From: Bacteroidales bacterium
GTDB lineage: Bacteria; Bacteroidota; Bacteroidia; Bacteroidales; UBA10428
Reading direction: 5' to 3'
DNA: 64,000 bases
NCBI GenBank assembly: GCA_016934395.1
Contig: JAFGSZ010000155.1
Span: 33,843-97,842 of the forward strand
A program made the translations under genes and the position numbers. The notes under the pieces are model-generated. The model saw only the letters and a list, made by a program, of their open reading frames with translations. It made no database searches and had not been told where the DNA came from. This document shows, piece after piece, positions 10,985-19,632 of the stretch (position 1 is its first letter; every line of letters starts with the position of its first letter).

Positions 10985-11734
10985 TTATCGAACCTTTTTC
11001 ATGTTTTGTTGCGAAAAAAATGCATCATTTATCGGCTGATTAAATTTTATTTCATCTAGAATAACAATGGTTTTATTCCCCTCCTCATCAGCAGGTATTA
11101 ACTCAAATCTACAAGGAATAATCCTTCCATCCATATTTTTAATATCATGCCCGATTTCGGTTTTAATTAAAAATTCATCTTCATCGTAATACTCTGTCTT
11201 TATTTGTAAATAATCATTTTTTGTTATCCAAATTATTATTTTCCCCCATACTACTGCAGCATCTTCGAGTGGAATTAATTCGATTTTATAACAATCCCTG
11301 TCTTCAATCAATTCATTTCCAATTATTTTATGTGTATAATCTTTTACAATTGATGATTCATTTAATAAATCGTCGTTGGTAAAATCAGAGCCCATCCACC
11401 CCTGTGAAAGCATGGAAGGCGGCAATTTGATCATACGGTTTATAGTTGGATTCCAGTTCCACATTTCATTTTGTCTTTTTAAAAATGCTTGTCCCTTTTC
11501 TTTAGCAGGAGCAGTAATTAAGGCCAGGGAATTTTCTGTACCTTTTGTCCATGATTTAAAAACGATTGTGCGCTCCCATGTTGGCCGGACAATTTTCATA
11601 GTCATTACACTATAACTCGATTCTTCGCCACGCATTTTTGCGTCAGCTTTTCGTACAATTTCTTTTGCATCTTGTGACTGTACATGGATAGTCGCAAATA
11701 CCAGTATTGCCGAAAGATAAATTGTTGTTTTCAT
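10985..11734 (-). CDS. LolA-like outer-membrane lipoprotein-sorting protein
   Basis: This 249-residue periplasmic protein has a signal peptide (about residues 1-20, ending near HVQSQ) and the LolA-like fold pattern: AKEIVRKADAKMRG at the start, KERTIVFKSWTKG-like strands, QAFLKRQNEMWNWNP, and then LPPSMLSQGWMGSDFTNDDL, a motif typical of the LolA-like family found beside FtsX permeases. It is predicted to carry a lipidated or hydrophobic cargo across the periplasm from the permeases to the outer membrane. It overlaps the TetR gene by one base (TAATG), indicating coupled expression. Confidence 0.85.
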   Translation of the reverse strand: MKTTIYLSAILVFATIHVQSQDAKEIVRKADAKMRGEESSYSVMTMKIVRPTWERTIVFKSWTKGTENSLALITAPAKEKGQAFLKRQNEMWNWNPTINRMIKLPPSMLSQGWMGSDFTNDDLLNESSIVKDYTHKIIGNELIEDRDCYKIELIPLEDAAVVWGKIIIWITKNDYLQIKTEYYDEDEFLIKTEIGHDIKNMDGRIIPCRFELIPADEEGNKTIVILDEIKFNQPINDAFFSQQNMKKVR

Positions 11735-12315
11735 TAGTTATTAATTGTAAAAAGTTTAAAAATCCGTTCTTTAATATCATCCAGAGGAAAATCTTTTGGA
11801 TCCAATACATAATGGAGACAAATACCATCCATTAGAGCAGCAAATAACCGTACATCAACCAGGGGATTTTTAGATCCTTTCCACTCCAGGTAATTTTTTA
11901 AAGTCTTCATTAAAGGGATGATTAATTTTAAAAACCGCCGGCCTACTAATTTGTAAACATTCGATTGCATAAGAAGACTAAAGTATAATCTCCAGTAATT
12001 GGTATTAGATTTTAAAATCCGGAATGTTTCTCCAATAAAAAATTCAAGTTCATCATCCGTTAAAATACCATCTTTATTCGGATCAAAAACTTCAATAAAA
12101 GTATCTATACCATCAAATACAATTTCTTTTATTAAATCTTCTTTACTTTCAAAATAGTTATAAATTAATCCCTTCGAAATTTTTGCTCCCCGCGCAATTT
12201 TACTTATTGATGTGTTATAATATCCTTCTTTTGCAAATAATTCAAGAGCTACAGATTTAATTAAATCTCTTTTTTCCTCTCGTATTTGTTCAAACTGTTT
12301 TTCGGTTCTTGGCAT
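11734..12315 (-). CDS. TetR-family transcriptional regulator
   Basis: 193 residues. The N-terminal helix-turn-helix is complete (LFAKEGYYNTSISKIARGAK followed by ISKGLIYNYFESKEDLIKEI, about residues 24-66), and the C-terminal ligand domain is helical and unrecognised. It is the first gene of the operon it is thought to control. Two matching 18-bp operators lie at its promoter (12337-12354 and 12382-12399). Autorepression with release by a membrane-active compound is the likely scheme, but the ligand is unknown. Confidence 0.9.
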   Translation of the reverse strand: MPRTEKQFEQIREEKRDLIKSVALELFAKEGYYNTSISKIARGAKISKGLIYNYFESKEDLIKEIVFDGIDTFIEVFDPNKDGILTDDELEFFIGETFRILKSNTNYWRLYFSLLMQSNVYKLVGRRFLKLIIPLMKTLKNYLEWKGSKNPLVDVRLFAALMDGICLHYVLDPKDFPLDDIKERIFKLFTINN

Positions 12316-12336
12316 AATTAAAATTATTAAGCTTTT

Positions 12337-12354
12337 TGACTGACCGTTTAGTCA
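12337..12354. promoter_or_regulatory. Predicted TetR operator, proximal site
   Basis: TGACTGACCGTTTAGTCA, an imperfect dyad with TGAC/GTCA ends, lies 22 bp before the TetR start codon and inside the predicted 5' untranslated leader. It matches the site at 12382-12399 in inverted orientation at most positions. Confidence 0.75.
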
Positions 12355-12381
12355 TTTAGCGTATCGATAAAAAACCGTTTT

Positions 12382-12405
12382 TGACTGAACGGTTGGTCAA
12401 ATATA
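12382..12405 (-). promoter_or_regulatory. Promoter of the TetR/export operon with overlapping operator
   Basis: The operator TGACTGAACGGTTGGTCA (12382-12399) overlaps the minus-strand -7 element TATATTTG (12398-12405), which matches the Bacteroidota TAnnTTTG consensus exactly. A CTTG-like -33 element lies 19 bp further upstream (about 12425-12429). A bound repressor would cover the transcription start. The two operators are 45 bp apart. Confidence 0.7.
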
Positions 12406-12503
12406 ATAAATGAAACTTCATTTGTCAAGATTTTTTTAACTTTTTTTTTTGATTTGTAACTTTTACATAACTTGTTCGTCCCAGAAATACATTAAGCATT
12501 CGA

Positions 12504-12989
12504 ATGACCACTTCTGAATATAATCTTTGTATTGACCAGCATGCGGATAAGATCTATCGTTTTATTCTTAAAAGTACAAACGATGAAGAGTTGTCTAAAG
12601 ATATTATGCAGGACACTTTTGAAAAACTTTGGGTAAAAGTTAACCTTGTAGATTTTGAAAAAGCAAAATCATACCTTTTTACTACTGCGTACCATTCAAT
12701 GATTGACATGTTTCGAAAAGAAAAGAGAAAAAGAGAATATGAAAATAACAATTTCGGCACTGAGTCGCACCACGATCAATATGTGGATTTGAATGAACAG
12801 CTTCATGCCGCCATTAAACTGTTGCCGGAGATTCAACGAACAGTGATATTGTTACGCGATTATGAAGGGTATTCGTATAGTGAAATTACTGAAATTACAA
12901 ATCTTTCAGAAAGCCAGGTAAAAGTATATATATATCGAGGGAGAGTATTTTTAAAAAAATATATTGGAAGTATTGAAGCAGTAATTTAA
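12504..12989 (+). CDS. ECF-type RNA polymerase sigma factor
   Basis: 161 residues. Region 2 includes DKIYRFILKSTNDEELSKDI and the -10 recognition stretch TTAYHSMIDMFRK. Region 4 carries the helix-turn-helix YSYSEITEITNLSESQVKVY. There is no extra domain. It is followed 10 bp later by a membrane protein of anti-sigma type, the usual arrangement. It probably directs transcription of its own operon, including the beta-barrel gene, in response to an envelope signal. Confidence 0.92.
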   Translation: MTTSEYNLCIDQHADKIYRFILKSTNDEELSKDIMQDTFEKLWVKVNLVDFEKAKSYLFTTAYHSMIDMFRKEKRKREYENNNFGTESHHDQYVDLNEQLHAAIKLLPEIQRTVILLRDYEGYSYSEITEITNLSESQVKVYIYRGRVFLKKYIGSIEAVI

Positions 12990-12999
12990 ATAAACGACT

Positions 13000-14067
13000 A
13001 TGATTACCAGGGAAAATTACGAAATATTTCTGATCGATTATATTGACGGTAAATTAGATACTGTGAAAGCTGCAGAGCTTTTAGTTTTTCTTTCGGAAAA
13101 TCCGGATATTGAAGATGATTTTAATAATCTGGAAAGAATAAATATCACTCCGGCTGAACCTGGCTGTTTTAATACATCCTTCTTAAAAAAAGATCTCAAT
13201 GATGTAAAAGAAATTACTTCCAAAAATTATGAAGAATTTATAATTGCCAAATTCGAAAACGACCTGAATCCAGATGATATTAAAAGAATTGATGAGTTTA
13301 TTTCGAATAATCCGAAATATGAACAGGATGTAATATCATTTAAAAAAGTATTCTTATCCCCGGATAGTACAATTCAATATAAAGATAAACACAAGCTAAA
13401 AAAATCAATTCCCGTTTTCAGGGTGTATTCAAAATATATTTACCTGGCAGCCTCTGTAGCTGCTGCTGTACTATTACTTTTTACCGTATTAAAGCCATTT
13501 GAACACCAATCTGCACCGATACAAGCAACCATCTTTTCTGATACTGAGCCAGATTCAGAAAATAAACAGGAAAAAGTTCAAACAAAAATAACTATACCGG
13601 ATAATCCAGATCATTTTACAGAGATTCAGTCTATTAAAAAAGATATTCCAAAAGTTCCTACCCTTCAGGAAAAGGATATAACATTAACCAGGCAAATTAT
13701 TTCGGAGCGCGAGGAAATACCGCAATTTCTGGCCATTAAAACTGAACTCATCCCGGTGAATAGTGCAGATAATAATGAAATCATCTCTATGTTAACACAG
13801 CCGAAAACAATAGGCCAGAAACCAATAATTGAAAACAGGAATAATCCATTATCAAAAATCAACACATTTTTAAATGACAAGAATATTCTTACAATAGAAA
13901 AAGTTGATTTCTGGTCTGCAATAAATCTGGGGTTAAAAGGATTTAATAATTTAACGGAAGCCGGGGTTGAACTAAAAAAGGAAACTGATAATAATGGCAT
14001 GGTTACCGCTTATGCGCTGGAATCTGAAAATTTTAGTGTGCGTTCAACTTCAAAAAGTAAATTCTGA
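13000..14067 (+). CDS. Anti-sigma-like single-pass membrane protein with duplicated N-terminal module
   Basis: 355 residues. Two similar modules of about 47 residues lie in the cytoplasmic part: residues 1-47 (NYEIFLIDYIDGKLD) and about 72-118 (NYEEFIIAKFENDLNP). Each has the pattern NYExFxI...L....ELxxFISxNP. One transmembrane helix follows (about 145-165, YIYLAASVAAAVLLLF), then a roughly 190-residue periplasmic part with no recognised domain. The zinc-binding HxxxCxxC of classical anti-sigma factors is absent. Position after an ECF sigma gene is the main reason for the call. Confidence 0.7.
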   Translation: MITRENYEIFLIDYIDGKLDTVKAAELLVFLSENPDIEDDFNNLERINITPAEPGCFNTSFLKKDLNDVKEITSKNYEEFIIAKFENDLNPDDIKRIDEFISNNPKYEQDVISFKKVFLSPDSTIQYKDKHKLKKSIPVFRVYSKYIYLAASVAAAVLLLFTVLKPFEHQSAPIQATIFSDTEPDSENKQEKVQTKITIPDNPDHFTEIQSIKKDIPKVPTLQEKDITLTRQIISEREEIPQFLAIKTELIPVNSADNNEIISMLTQPKTIGQKPIIENRNNPLSKINTFLNDKNILTIEKVDFWSAINLGLKGFNNLTEAGVELKKETDNNGMVTAYALESENFSVRSTSKSKF

Positions 14068-14124
14068 AAGTAACTTTTTAAAATCATGAACGTCCTACTC
14101 GAAAACAATCTAAAAAAAAATAAC

Positions 14125-15057
14125 ATGAAACAATTAATAGTATTTTTTCTGGTTATGTTCATTGGCTTTGAACTCCAGGTATTCACGCAAGAATCCGATA
14201 CCACGCTAATTAAACAGGACGAAACGGATACTGTATATAAAGAAACAAAAAATTCCGTTTCTATTGGCAAAAGTGAAATGGTAAAAATTGTAGAACATCA
14301 GGATACAACAAAAATTAAAGTCGGTAACAAAGAAGTAAGTATAATAGAAGAAGAAGATGGAACCTCCATTAAAGTTAAAGAAACTAAGGTAACCGAGGAT
14401 TCTGAAACAAAAATAAAAAAAGGGGGGAAACATTTTAAGGGACACTGGGCAGGTGTTGATTTAGGTTTAAATAATTATGTGGATAATAATTTCTCACTGG
14501 CCCGTAATTCTGAAAATGAATTTCTTGATTTAAATACTGGTAAATCCTGGAATGTTAATGTAAACTTTGCACAATTCAGTATTGGATTTGGTACCGACCG
14601 GGTAGGGCTTGTTACCGGTATGGGTCTTGAATTTAATAATTACTTTTTTAGCGGAGACAGCAGTATTGCCAAGGTCGACGGTAAAATTTCAACAAAAGGA
14701 TATGAACAGGATTTAATAAAAAACAAACTGCGTGTTACATACTTAACCGTGCCTTTATTGCTGGAAACACAATTTGCAGGACCCAAACGTTCAGATAGAG
14801 TGCATATAGCAGCAGGAGTGATCGCAGGTTTAAAAATTGGTTCCAGAGCTAAAGTAAAATATGTTGAGGATGGAGATAAACAACGGGATAAAACAAAAAG
14901 TGATTTTTATCTGTCTCCTTTCCGGTATGGAGTTACAGCCAGAGTGGGATATAAAATGGTAAATCTTTATTGCAATTATTATCTTACTCCTTTGTTTGTG
15001 GACGGACGTGGGCCGGAATTATATCCGGTTTCAGCGGGTATTGTTTTTTCACTATAA
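14125..15057 (+). CDS. Outer-membrane beta-barrel protein in the ECF sigma operon
   Basis: 310 residues from the chosen ATG. The first 22 residues (MKQLIVFFLVMFIGFELQVF) form a signal peptide, which is why I prefer 14125 over the ATG at 14086. A charged linker of about 90 residues follows, with two related units (TTKIKVGNKEVSIIEEE and GTSIKVKETKVTEDSE). The barrel domain then starts at GHWAGVDLGLNNYV and ends in VSAGIVFSL with an aromatic strand. It resembles PorT/OmpA-barrel type proteins. It is probably the regulon output or the sensed envelope component of the sigma system. Confidence 0.7.
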   Translation: MKQLIVFFLVMFIGFELQVFTQESDTTLIKQDETDTVYKETKNSVSIGKSEMVKIVEHQDTTKIKVGNKEVSIIEEEDGTSIKVKETKVTEDSETKIKKGGKHFKGHWAGVDLGLNNYVDNNFSLARNSENEFLDLNTGKSWNVNVNFAQFSIGFGTDRVGLVTGMGLEFNNYFFSGDSSIAKVDGKISTKGYEQDLIKNKLRVTYLTVPLLLETQFAGPKRSDRVHIAAGVIAGLKIGSRAKVKYVEDGDKQRDKTKSDFYLSPFRYGVTARVGYKMVNLYCNYYLTPLFVDGRGPELYPVSAGIVFSL

Positions 15058-15095
15058 TTGAATTTCAACAATTAATAAAATTATTTGTTATTTAC

Positions 15096-15135
15096 AAAGT
15101 CTTAGCATTACTATGCTAAGGCTTTATTTTTATTT
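15096..15135 (+). terminator. Rho-independent terminator of the ECF sigma operon
   Basis: The stem AAAGTCTTAGCAT / ATGCTAAGGCTTT (one T-G pair) with a 4-nt loop is followed by ATTTTTATTT. It lies 39 bp after the barrel gene stop. Confidence 0.85.
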
Positions 15136-15212
15136 ATAATTTTAAGTTTCAATTAATTTAAAGAGTATGTTTAATTAGCTTAAATTCAGCATCACCTTAA
15201 TTTACCCTAACA

Positions 15213-15986
15213 ATGAATACATCAAATTTAACCGAACGTGAATTATGTAAATATAAAGATCAAATAAGCTCACCGGCAATAGGGATTGAAGGTCAGGAAA
15301 GGATTAAAAAATCTAAAGTGCTGGTAATCGGAGCTGGAGGTAAGGGAACCGTTATACTACAAAACCTAGCAACAGCAGGAATAGGTAAACTTGGTATTTC
15401 TGATAATTATCTGGTTGATGAATCTTGCCTGCCCAGACAACATTTATATGGCGATATTGATCTGGGAAAACAAAAAGCTATAATTTCTCAACAAAAGTTG
15501 GTTAAATTAAACCACCTGGTAGAATATGAATTGTATAATGTATGTCTGTCAAATAAAAATATTTTAACAATAGCTGAACCTTATGATCTGATAATTGACG
15601 CGACCGATAATTTCCCGGCGCATTATCTTATAAACGATGCTGCTGTAATTCTTGGCAAACCTTTTATTTTCGGTTCAATATTTAATAATTGCGGAGTACT
15701 TTCCGTATTTAATTTTCGAAATGGCCCGACATTGAGATGTTTGTATCCCGAAAAACCAATAAAACCGGAAGCTCCGGCAAATGAAGGTATTATTTATAGC
15801 GGATTTCTTACTGGTATTGTTGGAATGCTAATGGCTAACGAAGCCATAAAAGTCCTCCTTGATCATCCCCAATCTATAACCGGACAACTACTTACGTTTT
15901 ATGCAGAAAATTATTCTTTTTCAAGAAATCCGATTGAAAGCAAGAACGAAAATTTAGCAATCAAAGAATTTCAAGATTTTGCTTAA
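15213..15986 (+). CDS. ThiF/MoeB/HesA-type adenylyltransferase with a degenerate zinc site
   Basis: 257 residues of the E1-like fold that activates the C-terminus of a small sulfur-carrier protein as an acyl-adenylate. The nucleotide motif VLVIGAGGKG (about residues 36-45) and the Mg-binding IIDATDN (about residues 127-133) are present, as is an arginine-finger-like CLPRQHLY. The zinc ligands are mostly lost: the usual CxxC before the crossover is TLRC here and the later CxxC pair is absent. It stands alone, with no thiS, moaD or thiamin/molybdopterin genes nearby, so its carrier protein is unknown. It may use another partner, as in HesA-like proteins. Confidence 0.75.
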   Translation: MNTSNLTERELCKYKDQISSPAIGIEGQERIKKSKVLVIGAGGKGTVILQNLATAGIGKLGISDNYLVDESCLPRQHLYGDIDLGKQKAIISQQKLVKLNHLVEYELYNVCLSNKNILTIAEPYDLIIDATDNFPAHYLINDAAVILGKPFIFGSIFNNCGVLSVFNFRNGPTLRCLYPEKPIKPEAPANEGIIYSGFLTGIVGMLMANEAIKVLLDHPQSITGQLLTFYAENYSFSRNPIESKNENLAIKEFQDFA

Positions 15987-16190
15987 TAGAATTCCCATAT
16001 TTAGCCCGACCATCCGATAAGTTCTGAATATTTTCTTATTTACCTCCCCTGATTTTTAAAATAAATACAAAAACTTTTCAATACCTGTTATAAACGGGAA
16101 TCTAAAATTGTGTATAACTTTTAAAATTTTTATCAGAATAGTTTTCAATTTATACTTATTTTGACTGATTGCATTTTGTTGTTTCAGAAT

Positions 16191-18869
16191 ATGCTTAAAT
16201 CGTTGCGATACAGGCTTTTAATAACCTTTTTGGCTTTTTTGCTATTTGCCATTATGGCAATAGTACCTTATAACCTGATCTATCGCCAAAAAGAAAGTAC
16301 AATTTCTAATTTTTCTTCAATTGTTAATTCCCTGCAATTAAATTTAAACAAAGATTTAAAGCTTTCTGAAAGTTTTTTAATCTATGAAACAACCAATCCA
16401 AATTTTTTCATTACCGGTGAAAGCACTTTCCTTGATCAGCATTATGCCATAAAAGATAGCATAGAAAAAGATATATCGCGACTCGGTTTTTATAATTCGA
16501 ATTCTTTAATTGGAATTAAAGGTGAAATTAATCAGATAATAACCGGATTTAAAGACTATAACAGGGTTTTTGACAGTTTGATCTTTTTTATCTATAAAAG
16601 GGGATATTACAATTACGGTCTCGAGGGTGAAATGATGAGTTACATAAATCGTTTCGAAGACCTTTATTCATTAGATAAAACGCTGTTATTTAAAATAAGG
16701 CAGAACGAAAAAGATTATATAATCCGAAATGATTCCGGGTATATTGCGAACCTTTTAAAACTCAGCAATGCTTTATCGGCGCAAATATCCGGGTCAAAAA
16801 ATATTAATTCGAAACAGAAAAATAAATTACATGAATTACTGAATAATTACATTTCTTCTTTTCACAATATCGTATCTACTGACAAAAAAATAGGATTTAC
16901 ACAAGATGAAGGATTAAAATTTTTATTAAATCAAAAAAGTAAGTTTATTGAAAACCAACTATTAATCTTACGGGAAAAATCTGAAGAATTCCAGCAAAAC
17001 TATATGGCAGAATTAAATCGCTATTATTTTGTCTTTTTGATAATCTTATTGGTATTCTCAATTGCGATAAGTTATTTAATTTCAAAGCATATTCTGCATC
17101 ATCTCGAAAATCTTAATTCTTATATTTCCAAACTTACAAAACATAAGTTCAGGTATCATGAAACCCTGGATTTAAAAAATGCCACCCGTGAAATTGCCCA
17201 TATATACATGAATTTCAGGAATCTTGTAGCCACTTTGGATGTATGGGAAAAGCAATTAAATGAAGCACTTGCCAATGCTGAAAAAAATGAAAAAAAGTAT
17301 CGTGAACTTGCCGATCTTCTTCCACAAAGTATTTTCGAAACCGATGAACTCGGAAATTATACCTATGTAAACAGGGCATGGTATACTTCATTTGGGTTTG
17401 ACCAAATAGACCTTTATGAAGGATTAAATATTATTGAGACCATTATTTCTGATACAAATACAGATTTATTGGGGCATAATAAGATTGAAAATGCACATTT
17501 TATTGCCAAAAGAAAAGATGGTACTCAATTCCCGGCCTCCGTATATACAGATAATATAATTCAAAATGATAAAATTACCGGACGCAGAGGAATAATTATT
17601 GATATTACTGAACGAAATCAATATATTGAATCGCTACAACTACAAAAATCCAAAGCAGAAACTTCAGATCAGTATAAATCATCGTTTCTTGCAAACATGA
17701 GCCATGAGATTCGAACTCCTATGAATTCAATTATCGGGTTTACTAATCTGCTATCCAGCAATACTGTGCCTGAGGATCAAAAAAGTGAATTCATTGCATA
17801 TATTCAGTCAAGCGGCGAAATGCTATTAAATTTAATAGACGATATTATTGATATTGCAAAAATTGAAGCAGGAGAAATTAAAATTACCAAAATTGAATGT
17901 AATATAAATGAAATATTAAATGATCTTGAACGGACTTTTGAAGGTTTAAGAAATAAATTAAATAAACAACATTTAGAATTAACACAAAGGGTCCCTGAGA
18001 AGCAGGAACTCCATTTAAGAACCGATCCGTTCCGGCTTAAACAAATCTTTACTAACCTTATCGGAAACGCTCTTAAATTCACGGAAAAAGGCTCCATTGA
18101 ATTTGGATATATATTTAAAGATTCTGCGATTGAATTTTTTGTAAAAGATACAGGTGTTGGACTGACCAGTGATGAACTCATCACAATTTTTGAACGGTTT
18201 AAACGAACTAAATCTTCTGAAGAACAAAAAATCAGCGGTACCGGTTTAGGCCTGTCCATATCAAAAAATCTTGTTGAACTGCTGGGAGGGAAAATGTGGG
18301 TGGATTCAACTCCCGGAAAAGGTACTGTCTTTTATTTCACCCTGCCATATTTAAGAGTTGCAGCACCGGTAAAATCAAACAAATTAACACTGGCAAGGTT
18401 GCAGGATTATAATTTTTCCAACAAAACAATTCTTGTTGTTGAAGATGATCTGCATAGCTTCTCTTATTTAAAGGAATTATTAAAACGTGCAGGGGCAACT
18501 GTTGTGTGGGCTCAGGACGGTGAAACCGCAGTTGAAATGAGTAAAAATAATACCAATATCGATTTGATTTTAATGGATATTCAATTACCGTCGTTAAACG
18601 GTTTTGATGCTACAAAAGAAATACGGAAATTCAAAAGTAACCTTCCCATTATTGCTCAAACAGCTTATGCTATGGATGGAGACAAGGAAAAAAGCGTATT
18701 GGCCGGATGTGATGATTATGTATCCAAACCCATAGAGCCACAGAATTTATTTGCGAAAATAAATCAGTTCTTTCGAACTGAAATTAATGGAAACACACCT
18801 GTTAAACCTGAAGACAAATCCCCTTCTCAACCAACAACCCTGGAAAAATTTAACATTACCCGTAATTAG
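16191..18869 (+). CDS. Hybrid sensor histidine kinase/response regulator with PAS domain
   Basis: 892 residues from the ATG at 16191; the longer frame starts with TTG and adds nothing. Layout: transmembrane helix 1 (about 9-29), extracytoplasmic sensor of about 245 residues without a recognised motif, transmembrane helix 2 (about 277-300), a HAMP-like linker, PAS domain (about 366-480), HisKA with SHEIRTPMNS and phospho-acceptor His505, the ATPase domain with NLIGNALKF, DTGVGL and GTGLGLSI boxes, and a C-terminal receiver with ILVVEDD and phospho-acceptor Asp796 in LMDIQLP. There is no DNA-binding output domain, so the signal must pass to another protein. No partner regulator is adjacent. Confidence 0.9.
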   Translation: MLKSLRYRLLITFLAFLLFAIMAIVPYNLIYRQKESTISNFSSIVNSLQLNLNKDLKLSESFLIYETTNPNFFITGESTFLDQHYAIKDSIEKDISRLGFYNSNSLIGIKGEINQIITGFKDYNRVFDSLIFFIYKRGYYNYGLEGEMMSYINRFEDLYSLDKTLLFKIRQNEKDYIIRNDSGYIANLLKLSNALSAQISGSKNINSKQKNKLHELLNNYISSFHNIVSTDKKIGFTQDEGLKFLLNQKSKFIENQLLILREKSEEFQQNYMAELNRYYFVFLIILLVFSIAISYLISKHILHHLENLNSYISKLTKHKFRYHETLDLKNATREIAHIYMNFRNLVATLDVWEKQLNEALANAEKNEKKYRELADLLPQSIFETDELGNYTYVNRAWYTSFGFDQIDLYEGLNIIETIISDTNTDLLGHNKIENAHFIAKRKDGTQFPASVYTDNIIQNDKITGRRGIIIDITERNQYIESLQLQKSKAETSDQYKSSFLANMSHEIRTPMNSIIGFTNLLSSNTVPEDQKSEFIAYIQSSGEMLLNLIDDIIDIAKIEAGEIKITKIECNINEILNDLERTFEGLRNKLNKQHLELTQRVPEKQELHLRTDPFRLKQIFTNLIGNALKFTEKGSIEFGYIFKDSAIEFFVKDTGVGLTSDELITIFERFKRTKSSEEQKISGTGLGLSISKNLVELLGGKMWVDSTPGKGTVFYFTLPYLRVAAPVKSNKLTLARLQDYNFSNKTILVVEDDLHSFSYLKELLKRAGATVVWAQDGETAVEMSKNNTNIDLILMDIQLPSLNGFDATKEIRKFKSNLPIIAQTAYAMDGDKEKSVLAGCDDYVSKPIEPQNLFAKINQFFRTEINGNTPVKPEDKSPSQPTTLEKFNITRN

Positions 18870-18877
18870 ATAAATCC

Positions 18878-19585
18878 ATGAAATTATTGCTGTTGAGTAA
18901 TTCAACAAATGCCGGCGAAGAATATCTCGATTATGCTAAAGATTACATTAGAAGTTTTTTAGGAACCAAACCCAATAAACTGGTATTTATTCCTTATGCG
19001 GGTGTAACCATTACATGGGATGACTATAGTAATAAAGTTGCTGAAAAGTTCTTGGATATAGGATATACTATCTTTCCTATACACAAACAAAAAAATGCTG
19101 CGGAACTCATTAATCAAGCCGAAGCTATTGTTATAGGAGGAGGCAATACATTTAGTCTGCTTTATCATCTTCAAAAGAAAAACCTTATTCAACTTATTTA
19201 TAAAAAAGTGTATTCAGGAATGCCGTATATAGGATGGAGTGCCGGATCTAATTTAGCCTGTCCAACAATTCGCACTACCAATGATATGCCTGTAATAGAA
19301 CCCGAGAACTTTGCGGCATTAAATCTTATCCCTTTTCAGATTAATCCGCATTATACCGACGTTAACCCCGAGGGTCATGCCGGAGAAACCCGTCAAATGC
19401 GGATCGAAGAGTTTATTGAAATTAATCCGGATATTTATGTTACCGGACTCCGGGAGGGTACTGCACTCCAAATTAGTGGATCGCACGTAAAACTGCTTGG
19501 CAGAAAATCTTTACGTATATTTAAAAAAGGGATCCAGCCATATGAACTTTCAAATGAAAATAATTTGGATTTTTTAATAAAATAA
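18878..19585 (+). CDS. pepE: Dipeptidase E (peptidase S51)
   Basis: 235 residues. This is a cytoplasmic serine peptidase that cleaves dipeptides with N-terminal aspartate. The nucleophile is Ser121 in GWSAGSN and the catalytic histidine is His158 in INPHYTD. The positions agree with the known enzyme (Ser120, His157 in E. coli PepE). The family pattern IVIGGGNTFSLLYHL is also present. It begins 8 bp after the kinase gene. Cyanophycinase shares the family, but length and motifs favour PepE. Confidence 0.9.
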   Translation: MKLLLLSNSTNAGEEYLDYAKDYIRSFLGTKPNKLVFIPYAGVTITWDDYSNKVAEKFLDIGYTIFPIHKQKNAAELINQAEAIVIGGGNTFSLLYHLQKKNLIQLIYKKVYSGMPYIGWSAGSNLACPTIRTTNDMPVIEPENFAALNLIPFQINPHYTDVNPEGHAGETRQMRIEEFIEINPDIYVTGLREGTALQISGSHVKLLGRKSLRIFKKGIQPYELSNENNLDFLIK

Positions 19586-19632
19586 ATGTGAATTATTCCG
19601 TTTCTTTTGTGTTGGAATGTTGATTGGGGAGT

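Noticed and set aside
12453..12474. Promoter for the ECF sigma gene (TTTG and TAACTTG)
   Set aside because: Only an 11-bp spacer and a -7 element one base short; ECF-type promoters cannot be recognised with confidence here.
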